Below, one piece after another: positions 26,068 to 34,684 of a DNA stretch of 64,000 nucleotides. This stretch comes from ARK-14 sp002899805 (GTDB taxonomy: Archaea > Thermoproteota > Thermoprotei_A > Sulfolobales > Fervidicoccaceae), in the NCBI GenBank assembly GCA_039793985.1, contig JBAMMC010000005.1, forward strand, positions 1 to 64,000, in the 5' to 3' direction. The notes beneath the pieces are model-generated. The model had not been told where the DNA came from. It worked only from the letters and a program-made list of their open reading frames with translations, and did no database searches. The position numbers were made by a program, and so were the translations under genes. Within the stretch, counting starts at the first letter, position 1. Each line of letters begins with the position of its first letter.

Positions 26068-26514
26068 TTAGTCCTCCTTTTCTGTATATGGGGTGATCAG
26101 CACGTCTCTATTTGTGACGAGGTTGAGAACCGAATGGCTTACGCTCCCTACGAGGACTCTTTCTAATATCCCTTTTTTGCTTTTCCTTCCAATTACGATT
26201 AAATCCACATTCTCTTCGTCCGCCGTTTTGACAATCTCGTTTGCAGGGATCCCTGTTTTAATTATGTATCTTACCTTTTCTAATCCCATAGACTCAATGT
26301 ATTTTTTCGCTCTCTCTATGATTCTTTGAGCGATTTCTTTTTGTTTAGAAATTATCTCTGGAGGAATGGGCTCCCCATAGAAGATTTCGATCGGCTCGAT
26401 GACTGTAATCACTAATAGCTCTGAGTGGAATTGCATGGCGATTTCACACGCTTTGCTCAGGGCTAACTTAGCCGAAGGACTCCCATCATACGCTATAAGT
26501 ATTTTTGAATACAA
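26068..26514 (-). CDS. Universal stress protein (UspA family)
   Basis: Usp-fold nucleotide-binding protein: YSKILIAYDGSPSAKLALSK at the start, VDLIVIGRKSKKGILERVLVG and GSVSHSVLNLV near the end, giving the glycine/serine ATP loop. The reading frame is open to an ATG at 26610, but the family begins at the TTG at 26514 (about 148 aa); the 32 extra residues have no counterpart. The ribosome site before the TTG is weak. It lies 5 bp or more downstream of the Lrp gene on the same strand. Role in stress is by family only. Confidence 0.85.
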   Translation of the reverse strand: MYSKILIAYDGSPSAKLALSKACEIAMQFHSELLVITVIEPIEIFYGEPIPPEIISKQKEIAQRIIERAKKYIESMGLEKVRYIIKTGIPANEIVKTADEENVDLIVIGRKSKKGILERVLVGSVSHSVLNLVTNRDVLITPYTEKED

Positions 26515-26615
26515 AGCATGATCATCTCTTTTCGAACATATTATGATATTTATTTTCGTTAGAGCTATCATATTAATGTTTCTTTCTGACCTAAGAAAGA
26601 ACAGGCACAAAAAAT

Positions 26616-27041
26616 CTAGTATTCCTTCAGGACCATGATGGTGACTGTGGAAGATACATTGGGGATTTCCCTTATTTTATCCACAATTTCGTTGAGCTGT
26701 TCGACGTTTAGAGCGGATACGATAGCTACTATATCGTAGTCCCCGGCCACCTCGAATACCCTATCGACAAAACTGATTTTCTTGATGGATTGAGCAGCAT
26801 CAGTGGTTTTCCCCTTGGCTTCTGTCTTTATGAATACGAGAGCTCTAACTCCAGAGGTCGAGCTGAACTCGATGGTGAACCTTCCAATAACTCCCCTTTT
26901 CACTAGTTTATCGATCCTCTTCTTCACAGCTGTTTTGCTTATTCCAAGCTCTTCCGCTATTGTGCTCAGAGGGGTCCTCGCGTTTGCCTTCAGAATTCTC
27001 AATATTTTCTCATCGACTTCATCGATCTCTTTCATTTCCAT
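26616..27041 (-). CDS. Lrp/AsnC-family transcription regulator
   Basis: 141 aa. The N-terminal winged helix is clear (DEVDEKILRILKANARTPLSTIAEEL, then GISKTAVKKRIDKLVKRGVIG), followed by the RAM ligand-binding domain (ALVFIKTE, VDRVFEVAGDYDIVAIV, VSSTVTIMVLKEY). These regulators sense amino acids and often control aminotransferases or themselves. It is divergent from aIF1, with an AT-rich 134-bp shared promoter region. Confidence 0.9.
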   Translation of the reverse strand: MEMKEIDEVDEKILRILKANARTPLSTIAEELGISKTAVKKRIDKLVKRGVIGRFTIEFSSTSGVRALVFIKTEAKGKTTDAAQSIKKISFVDRVFEVAGDYDIVAIVSALNVEQLNEIVDKIREIPNVSSTVTIMVLKEY

Positions 27042-27175
27042 CTCCTCATGGCAAGAATAAATCCTAGGAACTTCTCCTATTTTATTATGTTATGTTGAAG
27101 TAAGCTTTATTTATTTGGTATGCATTATAACTTAAATAGAAAGGAATAAAAATAATCGTAAGGGTTGCTAACCAG

Positions 27176-27490
27176 ATGGGGGAAAAAGATTTAGAGTCAT
27201 TATGTGGGGGATTGCCTCAAGAACTCTGCGAGCAGCTGGTAAGGGAGCAGCAACTTATAAAGATAAGGCTAGAAAAGAGGAAGTTCGGGAAAGAAGTGAC
27301 CATAATTGAGGGCATCGATGAAAAGGATGTAGATGTAAAGAAGCTGGCTTCTCAACTCAAAACTAAGCTAGCAACAGGCGGCACTGTAAAAAATGGGAAG
27401 ATCGAACTGCAGGGGGATCATAGGAGCGTCCTCAAAGATATTCTAATAGAGCTGGGATTCCCGCCGGACAATATAGTAGTGCTGAGCTGA
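27176..27490 (+). CDS. Translation initiation factor aIF1 (SUI1)
   Basis: 104 aa SUI1-domain protein that monitors start-codon selection on the small subunit. The core reads IKIRLEKRKFGKEVTIIEGID, KKLASQLKTKLATGGTVKNG and IELQGDHRSVLKDILIELG, the typical KxxLACGGTV-like strand with Thr-Gly-Gly here. Short N-terminal extension with two cysteines (Cys10, Cys18). Followed 115 bp later by TFB on the same strand. Confidence 0.93.
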   Translation: MGEKDLESLCGGLPQELCEQLVREQQLIKIRLEKRKFGKEVTIIEGIDEKDVDVKKLASQLKTKLATGGTVKNGKIELQGDHRSVLKDILIELGFPPDNIVVLS

Positions 27491-27605
27491 AAATTTTGGG
27501 ATCTGAGCTTATAGAAAGATTTATAAGGAAAAAGGAGAAAAATTTATAAAGAGTTTTTTGAACTTTATTAAAATGGTTTTTAGCTTCTGCCGGTGAAAAA
27601 CAACA

Positions 27606-28556
27606 ATGTCTGAAAAACCTTCTAAGGAAGAGGGTAGCAAGAAAGAGGAGAAAGAATCGGTACCGTGCCCTCCGGAAGCGATTGTCTTCGATCCGGAGAG
27701 AGGAGAATATATCTGTAGCACTACAGGAGAGGTTCTAGAGGAAAAACTTGTCAATCAGGGTCCCGAATGGAGAGCTTTCACGCCAGAGGAAAAAGAAAAG
27801 AGAGCCAGGATAGGAGGTCCCCTTTCTCCAACAGTTCATGATAGGGGTTTGACCACTCTGATCGACTGGAGAGATAGGGATGCGAGTGGCAAAAAACTAG
27901 AACCAAAAAAGAGGCTCGAATTCCTCAGGTATAGAAAGTGGCAGATAAGGAGCAGGATCCAGTCCAGCATAGACAGAAACTTAGCCCAAGCGATGAATGA
28001 ACTAAATAGAATCTCGAACCAGTTGCACCTCAATAGGGCAGTAAGGGAAGAGGCCGCTATTATATATAGGAAGGCTGTTGAAAAGGGGCTCGTCCGAGGA
28101 AGGAGCATAGAGAGCGTAGTTGCTGCTTCAGTTTACGTAGCGTGCAGGCTCAAGAAATTACCAAGAACGCTTGACGAGATCGCTCAGCATACGAGAGCTA
28201 ACAGAAAAGAAATAGCAAGATGCTATAGATTGCTAGTGAAGGAATTGCAGATAAAGGTTCCAATTGTCGATCCAATAGATTACATCCCGCGAATGGGGAG
28301 CTTGCTCGACTTGAGTGGTAAGACAATGAATATAGCAGCGAAGATAGTCAAAGTTGCCAAACAGAAGGCTCTTACTGCTGGAAAAGATCCTACAGGTCTA
28401 GCAGCTGCTGCCATTTACATCGCTACTCTGTTGGAGAATGAGAGGAGGACCCAGAAAGAGATAGCTAATATTGCTGGAGTGACTGAGGTTACAGTCAGAA
28501 ACAGGTATAAGGAGCTGGTAAGTGAGCTGAACTTGGACATTCCAGAAGAAGAATAA
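27606..28556 (+). CDS. tfb: Transcription initiation factor B
   Basis: Archaeal TFIIB; bridges TBP at the TATA box and RNA polymerase. The N-terminal ribbon has CPPEAIVFDPERGEYICSTT, with Cys21 and Cys37 only; this matches the reduced ribbon of Sulfolobus-type TFB. The B-reader/linker GPEWRAFTPEEKEKRARIGG and HDRGLTTLIDWRDRD follow, then two cyclin folds (residues ~110-205 and ~215-312) with the recognition helix AGVTEVTVRNRYKEL. 316 aa. AAATTTATAAAG at ~27538-27549 is a fitting TATA box. Confidence 0.95.
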   Translation: MSEKPSKEEGSKKEEKESVPCPPEAIVFDPERGEYICSTTGEVLEEKLVNQGPEWRAFTPEEKEKRARIGGPLSPTVHDRGLTTLIDWRDRDASGKKLEPKKRLEFLRYRKWQIRSRIQSSIDRNLAQAMNELNRISNQLHLNRAVREEAAIIYRKAVEKGLVRGRSIESVVAASVYVACRLKKLPRTLDEIAQHTRANRKEIARCYRLLVKELQIKVPIVDPIDYIPRMGSLLDLSGKTMNIAAKIVKVAKQKALTAGKDPTGLAAAAIYIATLLENERRTQKEIANIAGVTEVTVRNRYKELVSELNLDIPEEE

Positions 28557-28606
28557 AAAAATTTTTGATTCTTCTTAGATATAAAAATTGATTTAAAATA
28601 AAAAAA

Positions 28607-30061
28607 TTATTTTGATTTCTTCTCGGGAAGTGCGTATTCTTTGAACAATGCCGCCAGCAGCCAATAGAGGAATAGCGATATGAAGAATCCGTAGTACCAT
28701 GCTAGCTCTTCTCCAGGCACAGGTATTCCATAGTAAGACTGCAGTGTTCCTCTCGCCCACGAGATGATGTATTCGCCTAGTACTCCTAGCAAGAACGAAC
28801 CTACGCCCAACCAGTTTATGCCACTGCTATACCAATACTTCCCCTGGGGACCGGGATTATACAGCTCATCCAATATATACTCCTTCTTCCTGACCACCCA
28901 GAAGTCTATGACCATCACTCCAGCTATGGGTCCCAGCCACATACTATAGTACCAATTGAAGTTTGTCAAGTAGTTAGCGACGTCGAGGGACTGCTTCCAG
29001 TTAATCATGCTGTAAGGACCTATCAGCAACCATGCTAAAACTGTAGCGATAGTGAGGGATTTGACCCAGCCAAGACGGGTTATTCTGATTATAGCGTTTG
29101 TTGCTGCGGGCACGTCTCCAGTCAGGTTGGTGCTGGCCGTTGCCATGAAGGCGAATATCAGTCCAAAGAATGCTACAGCTACGCCGGGAGAATATTTCGC
29201 AATTATGTCTATTGGGCTGTATGTTCCTCCTGTAAGCGTGGTTGCTATGAAGCCCAAGGCTGTTCCAACGACCTGTGGGAGAATCAGCCCCAGTATGTGC
29301 CCAGAAACTAGGCTGCTCGTCCCCTTGTTCCACCTGCATATGTCGCTCACGTTGAGAGCGATTGTTCCCCACCAGGCTGTTTGCACCGCTACTGCGAGGA
29401 AGAAGGAGTTGCTGAGCCATGAGACTCCTCCACCCGTCCAAGATGGCATCTTACCTGGAAGATTTGGCTGCCCCGTCATATATAGAGTGAACCATGCGAA
29501 GAATATCAGGAGTAGAGGTCCAGCAAAGGTGTCGAAATACTTTATTCCAGTTATCCTGTAGTAGCCGAATATCCAGACCAGCAACAGGTAAAATACGAAC
29601 GTGTAGGGAGTGTAGAACAGCCCATTAGCGACTATCCAGTCGGAAGGCTTGCCCATTAATACGAAGATCATCTCAGTCATAGCCCACGCAGCGATGTAGC
29701 CATCGACACCATACCAGAAGACGCTCACTATCGCCCTCACGATCATAGGAAGCAACGATCCCCTATAACCGAATGCCGGCCTCAGCTGCACTGGGAAAGG
29801 TATCCCGTATTTTACACCTACATAGCCGTTGAGGTACATGATGATGGCGACGACGGTATTCCCTATAAACGCTGCTACGACAGTCTGAAGTAAGTTCAAA
29901 CCGAGTATTTGACTTATCCATCCGAGGAAGAATATCGATGTGGTTATTGCCATGGACAGTATCATTAGGACGTACTGCCATCCTGTAGTTGTCCTCTTAT
30001 CGTTTGGGATCGGTAGAAGGTCTGGGTGATCTTTGTACGTTACTCCCATGGAGCCCACCAC
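28607..30061 (-). CDS. NCS1-family nucleobase:cation symporter
   Basis: 484 aa with about 12 hydrophobic segments, of the cytosine/purine, uracil, thiamine and allantoin permease family. Family features: LLPIPNDKRTTTGWQ before helix 1, GVKYGIPFPVQLRPAFGYRGS in the helix 2-3 region, AWWGTIALNVSDICRWNKG, and a conserved WVVRKKEYILDELYNP loop. It probably imports a nucleobase, hydantoin or allantoin-like compound; the exact substrate cannot be read. No catabolic genes adjacent. Confidence 0.87.
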   Translation of the reverse strand: MVGSMGVTYKDHPDLLPIPNDKRTTTGWQYVLMILSMAITTSIFFLGWISQILGLNLLQTVVAAFIGNTVVAIIMYLNGYVGVKYGIPFPVQLRPAFGYRGSLLPMIVRAIVSVFWYGVDGYIAAWAMTEMIFVLMGKPSDWIVANGLFYTPYTFVFYLLLVWIFGYYRITGIKYFDTFAGPLLLIFFAWFTLYMTGQPNLPGKMPSWTGGGVSWLSNSFFLAVAVQTAWWGTIALNVSDICRWNKGTSSLVSGHILGLILPQVVGTALGFIATTLTGGTYSPIDIIAKYSPGVAVAFFGLIFAFMATASTNLTGDVPAATNAIIRITRLGWVKSLTIATVLAWLLIGPYSMINWKQSLDVANYLTNFNWYYSMWLGPIAGVMVIDFWVVRKKEYILDELYNPGPQGKYWYSSGINWLGVGSFLLGVLGEYIISWARGTLQSYYGIPVPGEELAWYYGFFISLFLYWLLAALFKEYALPEKKSK

Positions 30062-30160
30062 TTATTCATAAATTTTTTGTTCAGAATTTTATAAAAAATG
30101 CAATGTTATTTCTTTCTCGATAATATTTAAACCTTTTTTCGACATCCAAAGAAAAACAAA

Positions 30161-30168
30161 TTTATAAT
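30161..30168 (+). promoter_or_regulatory. TATA box of tRNA-Pro
   Basis: TTTATAAT about 30 bp before the first base of the tRNA, the expected spacing for archaeal initiation at or near the mature 5' end. Confidence 0.55.
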
Positions 30169-30193
30169 GAGGAGAAAATCATTAACTGCATTG

Positions 30194-30267
30194 GGGGCCG
30201 TAGTCTAGCTTGGTAGGATGCGAGGCTTGGGCCCTCGTGGTCCGGGGTTCAAATCCCCGCGGCCCCA
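30194..30267 (+). tRNA. tRNA-Pro(UGG)
   Basis: Full cloverleaf without intron: acceptor GGGGCCG / CGGCCCC (30194-30200 with 30260-30266), anticodon stem CGAGG / CCTCG around loop CTTGGGC with anticodon TGG (30228-30230), T arm CGGGG TTCAAAT CCCCG, discriminator A. CCA is not encoded. It is the only complete tRNA seen in the window. Confidence 0.95.
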
Positions 30268-30423
30268 TTCACAGCGGGTGGAGATTTTGTTGTGGGTTCT
30301 CTTCGAATTTCTCGATCGTTTATTATAATGTCCGAGGCAAGCTCTAGCTACCATGAAAATAATTATTAGGAATAAGTTGCCTTCTTCGTATTGAAGTTTA
30401 GCAAGAGTAGAGGTAGAGGAACG

Positions 30424-31518
30424 ATGAGCTACCAAGTTTCCAAGGAGCAATTGAAGGTGCTGATAAAGGAGCTGAAGCAGTGGAAGGCTCCTGCCACCAC
30501 GTTACTCTCTCTATATATCCCTCCGGGAAGACCTGTCAGCGACGTTGTGAACATGCTGAGAACCGAGCTGAGCATTACAGACAACATAAAGCTGAAGAGG
30601 ACGAAGGACGCGGTTCAAACTTCTCTGAGCATGGCGATAGATAGGCTGACGAGCATGACAAAGATACCGGAGAATGGTCTAGTGCTCTTCTGTGGAGTCA
30701 ACTCAGATACAGGAAAGCAGATATGCATGATGTTTTCTCCCCCAGAGCCCGTGAAGGTCTACTATTATAGGACAGACAAGTGGTTCCATACAGAGTTCCT
30801 TGAGGAGATGATATCGGAAAAGAGCTACTATGGTTTAATAATAATAGAAAGAGACGAAGCTACAATAGGACTGCTCAAGGGGACGAACATAGAATTATTG
30901 GACAACTTCATGAGCTACATTCCAGGGAAGCACACCAAGGGAGGACAGAGCCAGAGAAGGTTTGACAGAATCATCGAGCAGATGGTTGAGGATTTTTATA
31001 AGACAGTAGCAGAGAGGGCAAAGCAGCTCTTTGAGCCTCTTCTGCTCGAGGGAAAGCTGAAGGGAATACTGATCGGTGGACCTGGATATAGCAAGCAGGA
31101 CTTCGTAAGTGGGGAGTATCTGGATAAGAGGCTGAGAGATCTAGTAATAGACAAACTGATAGATGTCGGCTATCAGAGCGAGGCAGGGCTGAGGGAGCTG
31201 GTGATAAAGGCCTCAGAGATATTACAGGACCACAGATATTCGGATGCTTTCAAGCGGGTTGAAGAGCTCAAAGTCCATATGGCAAAGGCCGATGGACTAG
31301 CAATTTTCGGATATGATGAGGTGAAACAGGCAGCAGAACTGGGGGCTCTACAATTTCTCCTAGTAGTTGAAGATCACCCTCTGATAGACGAGCTTGAAGC
31401 TTTGGCAAAGAAGTCTGGAGCGGAACTTGTAGTAGTACCTCTCAACTCCCCTGAAGGAGAATGGCTCCAAAATTCCTTCGATGGAATTGCTGGAATTTTG
31501 AGATATAAAATATTTTAG
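30424..31518 (+). CDS. prf1: Peptide chain release factor aRF1
   Basis: Recognises all three stop codons and releases the peptide. GGQ (173-175) in the basic loop GKHTKGGQSQRR is intact. The codon-reading NIKS motif appears as NIKL (54-57) within ITDNIKLKRTKDA. C-terminal domain VEELKVHMAKADGLAIFGYDEV is normal. ATG at 30424 follows GAGGTAGAGG and gives 364 aa; a TTG at 30391 would add 11 residues and lacks support. Stands alone after tRNA-Pro. Confidence 0.94.
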   Translation: MSYQVSKEQLKVLIKELKQWKAPATTLLSLYIPPGRPVSDVVNMLRTELSITDNIKLKRTKDAVQTSLSMAIDRLTSMTKIPENGLVLFCGVNSDTGKQICMMFSPPEPVKVYYYRTDKWFHTEFLEEMISEKSYYGLIIIERDEATIGLLKGTNIELLDNFMSYIPGKHTKGGQSQRRFDRIIEQMVEDFYKTVAERAKQLFEPLLLEGKLKGILIGGPGYSKQDFVSGEYLDKRLRDLVIDKLIDVGYQSEAGLRELVIKASEILQDHRYSDAFKRVEELKVHMAKADGLAIFGYDEVKQAAELGALQFLLVVEDHPLIDELEALAKKSGAELVVVPLNSPEGEWLQNSFDGIAGILRYKIF

Positions 31519-31522
31519 CATA

Positions 31523-31633
31523 TCATCTGAGCCTCAGTCTTACGATGCTCAAGGTATCTAGAGCCTCTTTCTCCAAGAGGTAGTAGTTCACATAGGAATT
31601 GACAGCTACGAGTGTTTTCTGAGCCCAAAAAAT
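31523..31633 (-). pseudogene. Possible remnant of a Pcc1-like gene end
   Basis: In the space between aRF1 and NreA the minus strand has ~37 codons without a normal start, ending at TGA 31525-31523. It reads AQKTLVAVNSYVNYYLLEKE then ALDTLSIVRLRLR. The AVNSYVNYYLLEKE helix recalls the C-terminal helix of KEOPS subunit Pcc1. Upstream the frame meets a stop and AT-rich promoter sequence, so if real it is a truncated relic. Confidence 0.25.
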
Positions 31634-31701
31634 GTTAAAGTAATTAAGTTTCTGCGATTAAATAATGATATTACGAAAGATTAGGAAAGTCGCTGAGCAA
31701 C

Positions 31702-32937
31702 ATGTCTCCCGGGAGTTCTCTCTGTGTGGTCTGCAAGGGAACGAAGAAGCTGTGCGGACTGGAGGAGTGCCCCATTTTGTTGAGGACAAAAAGCATGTTC
31801 AGGATATTCTATTCCGTGACGAGAAAACCTGAAGTATTTGGAATGACGCCGCCAAGTAGTGTTGTGGGGGAAAAAGGCTATCCAAACGTCCCGGTGCTCT
31901 ACAACATAGCACCAGGGGGTTCTGAAGAAAAGGCGTCTCTCTATGAAGATCCTAAGGCCTGGCAAGGCAGACTCGGACTGAAGGAGATCGTGGAAATGAG
32001 GACTTCTCTGCTGGGTGGAATTCTCAAAGTTCCAGCAACTGACCCATGGAAGCTCTATGAAGGAGAGGTCTCTCTCGCTCTTGTGAGCACAAAGCCAGTA
32101 GATAGCGAAGTGCTGCTCAAGCGTCCTCCGACCTTGGAGCTCACATTCGATGACATAGTTAGACCCTCTGGCCTGGTTTCACCATTGGAAAAAATAAGGA
32201 TAAGTAGCTCTCCGAAGATAGATAGAGATATAGAAAAGTTCATATGGGAAGACTTACTGGCGAGAGATGCTGTAGTAGAACTCTACTTGAGAGGGAAAGA
32301 TGTATACCTCATCGAGAGGGCACTCAGCTTGGGGCTTCTGGGATTGAGGAAGAATCGTAAGCTTGTCCCAACGAGATGGGCAATCACGGCTGTTGATGAT
32401 GCTATTAGCAACTATTTGAGGAAGGAAGTGATGAGATATGAAGATATATCAACGATAGAAATCTACAGAGGAGAGTATCTGTACAATAGGTTCTTCGTCA
32501 TGCTAGTTCCAGGTACATACGAGGGTTATTGGGTAGAAGTATGGTACCCGAGGAGCATATGGGCCTCGAATTCCGTGGAGCCCGAAATCGGGGTTGCCAG
32601 AGAGAAGGTGAGTGGGGAGATAGTTCCTCCCGATGGTGGTTTTTCTGCTGCTAGGCTGGCAGTCCTCGAACATCTGCGCAGAATCAAGAGAAGAGCGAAA
32701 TATATTATAGTGAGAGAAGTATTGCCAGAATATGTAGTGCCAGTCGGCAACTGGCATATAAGGGAGACGGTGAGGACTGCGCTATTGTCTAAACCGTTCG
32801 TCGCAAGAGATTACAGAGAGGCGAGTGACTTCATGGAGAGTAACCTTTCGTCGAAGGCTGCTATAGAAGCATACAGAAAAGTGATGAGAGAAGCGCTTTC
32901 CCAGAGAAGTCTCCATGAGTTTTTTGACATAAGATAA
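31702..32937 (+). CDS. NreA-family DNA repair protein with PCNA-binding tail
   Basis: Archaeal Nre family (DUF650/DUF651), linked to repair of DNA damage in other archaea. The N-terminus has a four-cysteine zinc site (Cys8, Cys11, Cys18, Cys23) followed by the family core (RLGLKEIVEMRTSLLGG; PPDGGFSAARLAVLEHL). The last eleven residues hold a classic PIP box, QRSLHEFF (401-408), for binding PCNA. 411 aa. First of a run of plus-strand genes; the next gene starts 14 bp downstream. Confidence 0.9.
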   Translation: MSPGSSLCVVCKGTKKLCGLEECPILLRTKSMFRIFYSVTRKPEVFGMTPPSSVVGEKGYPNVPVLYNIAPGGSEEKASLYEDPKAWQGRLGLKEIVEMRTSLLGGILKVPATDPWKLYEGEVSLALVSTKPVDSEVLLKRPPTLELTFDDIVRPSGLVSPLEKIRISSSPKIDRDIEKFIWEDLLARDAVVELYLRGKDVYLIERALSLGLLGLRKNRKLVPTRWAITAVDDAISNYLRKEVMRYEDISTIEIYRGEYLYNRFFVMLVPGTYEGYWVEVWYPRSIWASNSVEPEIGVAREKVSGEIVPPDGGFSAARLAVLEHLRRIKRRAKYIIVREVLPEYVVPVGNWHIRETVRTALLSKPFVARDYREASDFMESNLSSKAAIEAYRKVMREALSQRSLHEFFDIR

Positions 32938-32951
32938 CCAGGTGATCCAGA

Positions 32952-33503
32952 GTGTTCAGTGGAATAGTGTATAAATTGAATGAAAGAGAGAGTGTCGCTT
33001 TATCGGTTGGAGCTCTCTCTGTGGTAGCAGCACTTGTCGGGAAATTCTCCTACCAAGGGCTGATTGCTGTATTGATTGGTTTCTTCTTCCATGAGATGGC
33101 ACACAGGTATTTTGCTAGGAAATCCAACTGTTCCAGCAGATTCGTCCTAGATCCCCTTGGTCTGCTGATCACTCTCTTGTCTTCTATTCTCCCAATAGCA
33201 TTTTTGGCGCCGGGATATGTCGGCATATATTGCTATGGGAATGTGCTAGAGAGAAGAGATATGCTCAGGATAAGTGCCTCTGGTATATTCACTAACTTGC
33301 TTATATCCTTGGTCGGAATGCTCCTCTTCAGGTTCTCTCCCAACTTCTTCTCTGTTCTCTCGATGATAAATGCGTGGTTTGCTCTATTCAACTTGATACC
33401 ATTTGGACCGTTCGATGGAGCAAAGATTTTCAGCCTAAGCAAGCTTGTGTGGGTAGGACTCTTCGCATCTTCTCTGGCTTTCTATCTCTTTTGGATTCTG
33501 TGA
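32952..33503 (+). CDS. Site-2-type membrane metalloprotease (M50)
   Basis: 183 aa membrane protein with HExxH in FFFHEMAHRYFARK (His47, Glu48, His51) inside a hydrophobic segment and the third-ligand motif NLIPFGPFDG near residue 147-156, both in membrane helices. Six or so hydrophobic stretches. Such proteases cut substrates within the membrane; the target is unknown. GTG start at 32952, with GGTGATCC upstream overlapping the space after NreA. Confidence 0.85.
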   Translation: MFSGIVYKLNERESVALSVGALSVVAALVGKFSYQGLIAVLIGFFFHEMAHRYFARKSNCSSRFVLDPLGLLITLLSSILPIAFLAPGYVGIYCYGNVLERRDMLRISASGIFTNLLISLVGMLLFRFSPNFFSVLSMINAWFALFNLIPFGPFDGAKIFSLSKLVWVGLFASSLAFYLFWIL

Positions 33504-33540
33504 AAACTATTAAATATAAAGGTGGAGAACAAAAGGAGGA

Positions 33541-33882
33541 ATGGTGTCTTATTTGGGCGAGCAGGTCAAAAAGATAGTAATCTTCGATGGAAAAGCGAAA
33601 ATAGGGGAAATCATGGGAGGACTTGCCAGCATTCAGCTCAAGCCCGAGGACTTTTCCAGCCCTATAGCTCTCCAAATGGCCTTCTCCAGAATTTACGAGG
33701 GCGTAATCAAAGCGCTCGAAGAGGGACCCAAGAAAAAGTATGTAGCTGAAGTGAGAATGACTGATTCTCTCGGAAATCAAGTAGTTATAGGTGTAGATTT
33801 GGGAGAAGCACCTCCTCCATTCAGCAAGAGCGAGGTCAAGGCAAGGATAACTGTAGAGATATTCGAAGAGGAGGATGTCTGA
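33541..33882 (+). CDS. Conserved-looking small protein of unknown function
   Basis: 113 aa, not recognised. Strand-rich N-terminus (KKIVIFDGKAKIGEIMGG), a helical ALQMAFSRIYEGVIKALEEG, and a strand pair VAEVRMTDSLGNQVVIGVDLG then VKARITVEIFEEED. Soluble. Its last 8 bp overlap the next gene, so it belongs to a tightly packed group 33541-34581. Confidence 0.6.
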   Translation: MVSYLGEQVKKIVIFDGKAKIGEIMGGLASIQLKPEDFSSPIALQMAFSRIYEGVIKALEEGPKKKYVAEVRMTDSLGNQVVIGVDLGEAPPPFSKSEVKARITVEIFEEEDV

Positions 33883-34285
33883 GGAACCCTCGTCACTGAA
33901 GTTCGAGATAGAGTGCTTTTTAAAGGAGGGGTATAAGACGAGACTTCCAAGAGGATATTTAGTCTATGACCCTGCTATTTCTGAACTGGATTCCATCGTT
34001 CGCAAGTTGAAGGAGGCCCATGAGAGTAGTAGCTCCGATACTCTCGTGCTATGCGAGCCTGTTGTAGCACTGGGCACAATATTTCTGGGGGGAAAGGCTG
34101 TTGCTCATCGAGTGGAAATAGCGTTAGGTAAGGGCTCAGTTATTGCTTCTCCTCCTCCCTTGATCGATAATTACATTGTGCTTGAAATGGATGCATGGGG
34201 AGATGCCCTGAAAGTTATGCCTAATTCGCTAACTGAATCTCTTCAATCTGAATTGGAGAAATGCCAGGTTGGTGAAAAGAGGTGA
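33875..34285 (+). CDS. Unknown soluble protein
   Basis: 136 aa, not recognised. Contains YKTRLPRGYLVYDPAISELDSIVRKLKEA and VALGTIFLGGKAVAHRVEIALGKG. Overlaps both neighbours (8 bp upstream, 4 bp downstream), indicating translational coupling with the 113-aa and 99-aa proteins. Confidence 0.55.
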   Translation: MSEEPSSLKFEIECFLKEGYKTRLPRGYLVYDPAISELDSIVRKLKEAHESSSSDTLVLCEPVVALGTIFLGGKAVAHRVEIALGKGSVIASPPPLIDNYIVLEMDAWGDALKVMPNSLTESLQSELEKCQVGEKR

Positions 34286-34581
34286 AATGGCCGAAGAAGA
34301 GGGAGTTCATGGCTTTTTATCTGCTATCGAGGAAGTTTTCTGGACAGGAGAAAGAGGAACTAGCACTGATAAATGAGATAAGAGAAGAGCTATGCGTTAC
34401 AGCGAGAACTTCTAAGAAGATAATGAAAAGGCTTCTCTCTCTCAGAATGATTGAGAGGAAGGGGGAGGGAAAGGTGAGAGTACTGGGGATTGAAGAGTAC
34501 TTGGAACAGGTTTACTCTGCTTATAAAACCGAGAGGTGTGCAAAGTTCAGGAAAGTTGGCCGAAAAATAGGAGAAAAATGA
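34282..34581 (+). CDS. Small winged-helix-like protein
   Basis: 99 aa, GTG start overlapping the previous stop. The core (EKEELALINEIREELCVTAR, then TSKKIMKRLLSLRMIERKGEG and KVRVLGI) has the helix-helix-helix-wing pattern of a winged helix-turn-helix, with a basic C-terminal tail. Probably nucleic-acid binding. Function in the three-gene group is unknown. Confidence 0.55.
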   Translation: MKWPKKREFMAFYLLSRKFSGQEKEELALINEIREELCVTARTSKKIMKRLLSLRMIERKGEGKVRVLGIEEYLEQVYSAYKTERCAKFRKVGRKIGEK

Positions 34582-34684
34582 GAATATGGCCTTTATAGAG
34601 ATCTCACAAAAGACCTGAAGAAAAACCCCAGCTCACTGGGATCATGAGAAATATAAGACTGTCCATCGATTAACCAAAATATAG

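Noticed and set aside
27666..27726. TFB zinc ribbon missing two of four cysteines
   Set aside because: Sulfolobus-type TFB has the same CPPxx...GEYICSxTGE ribbon, so this is a lineage feature, not decay.
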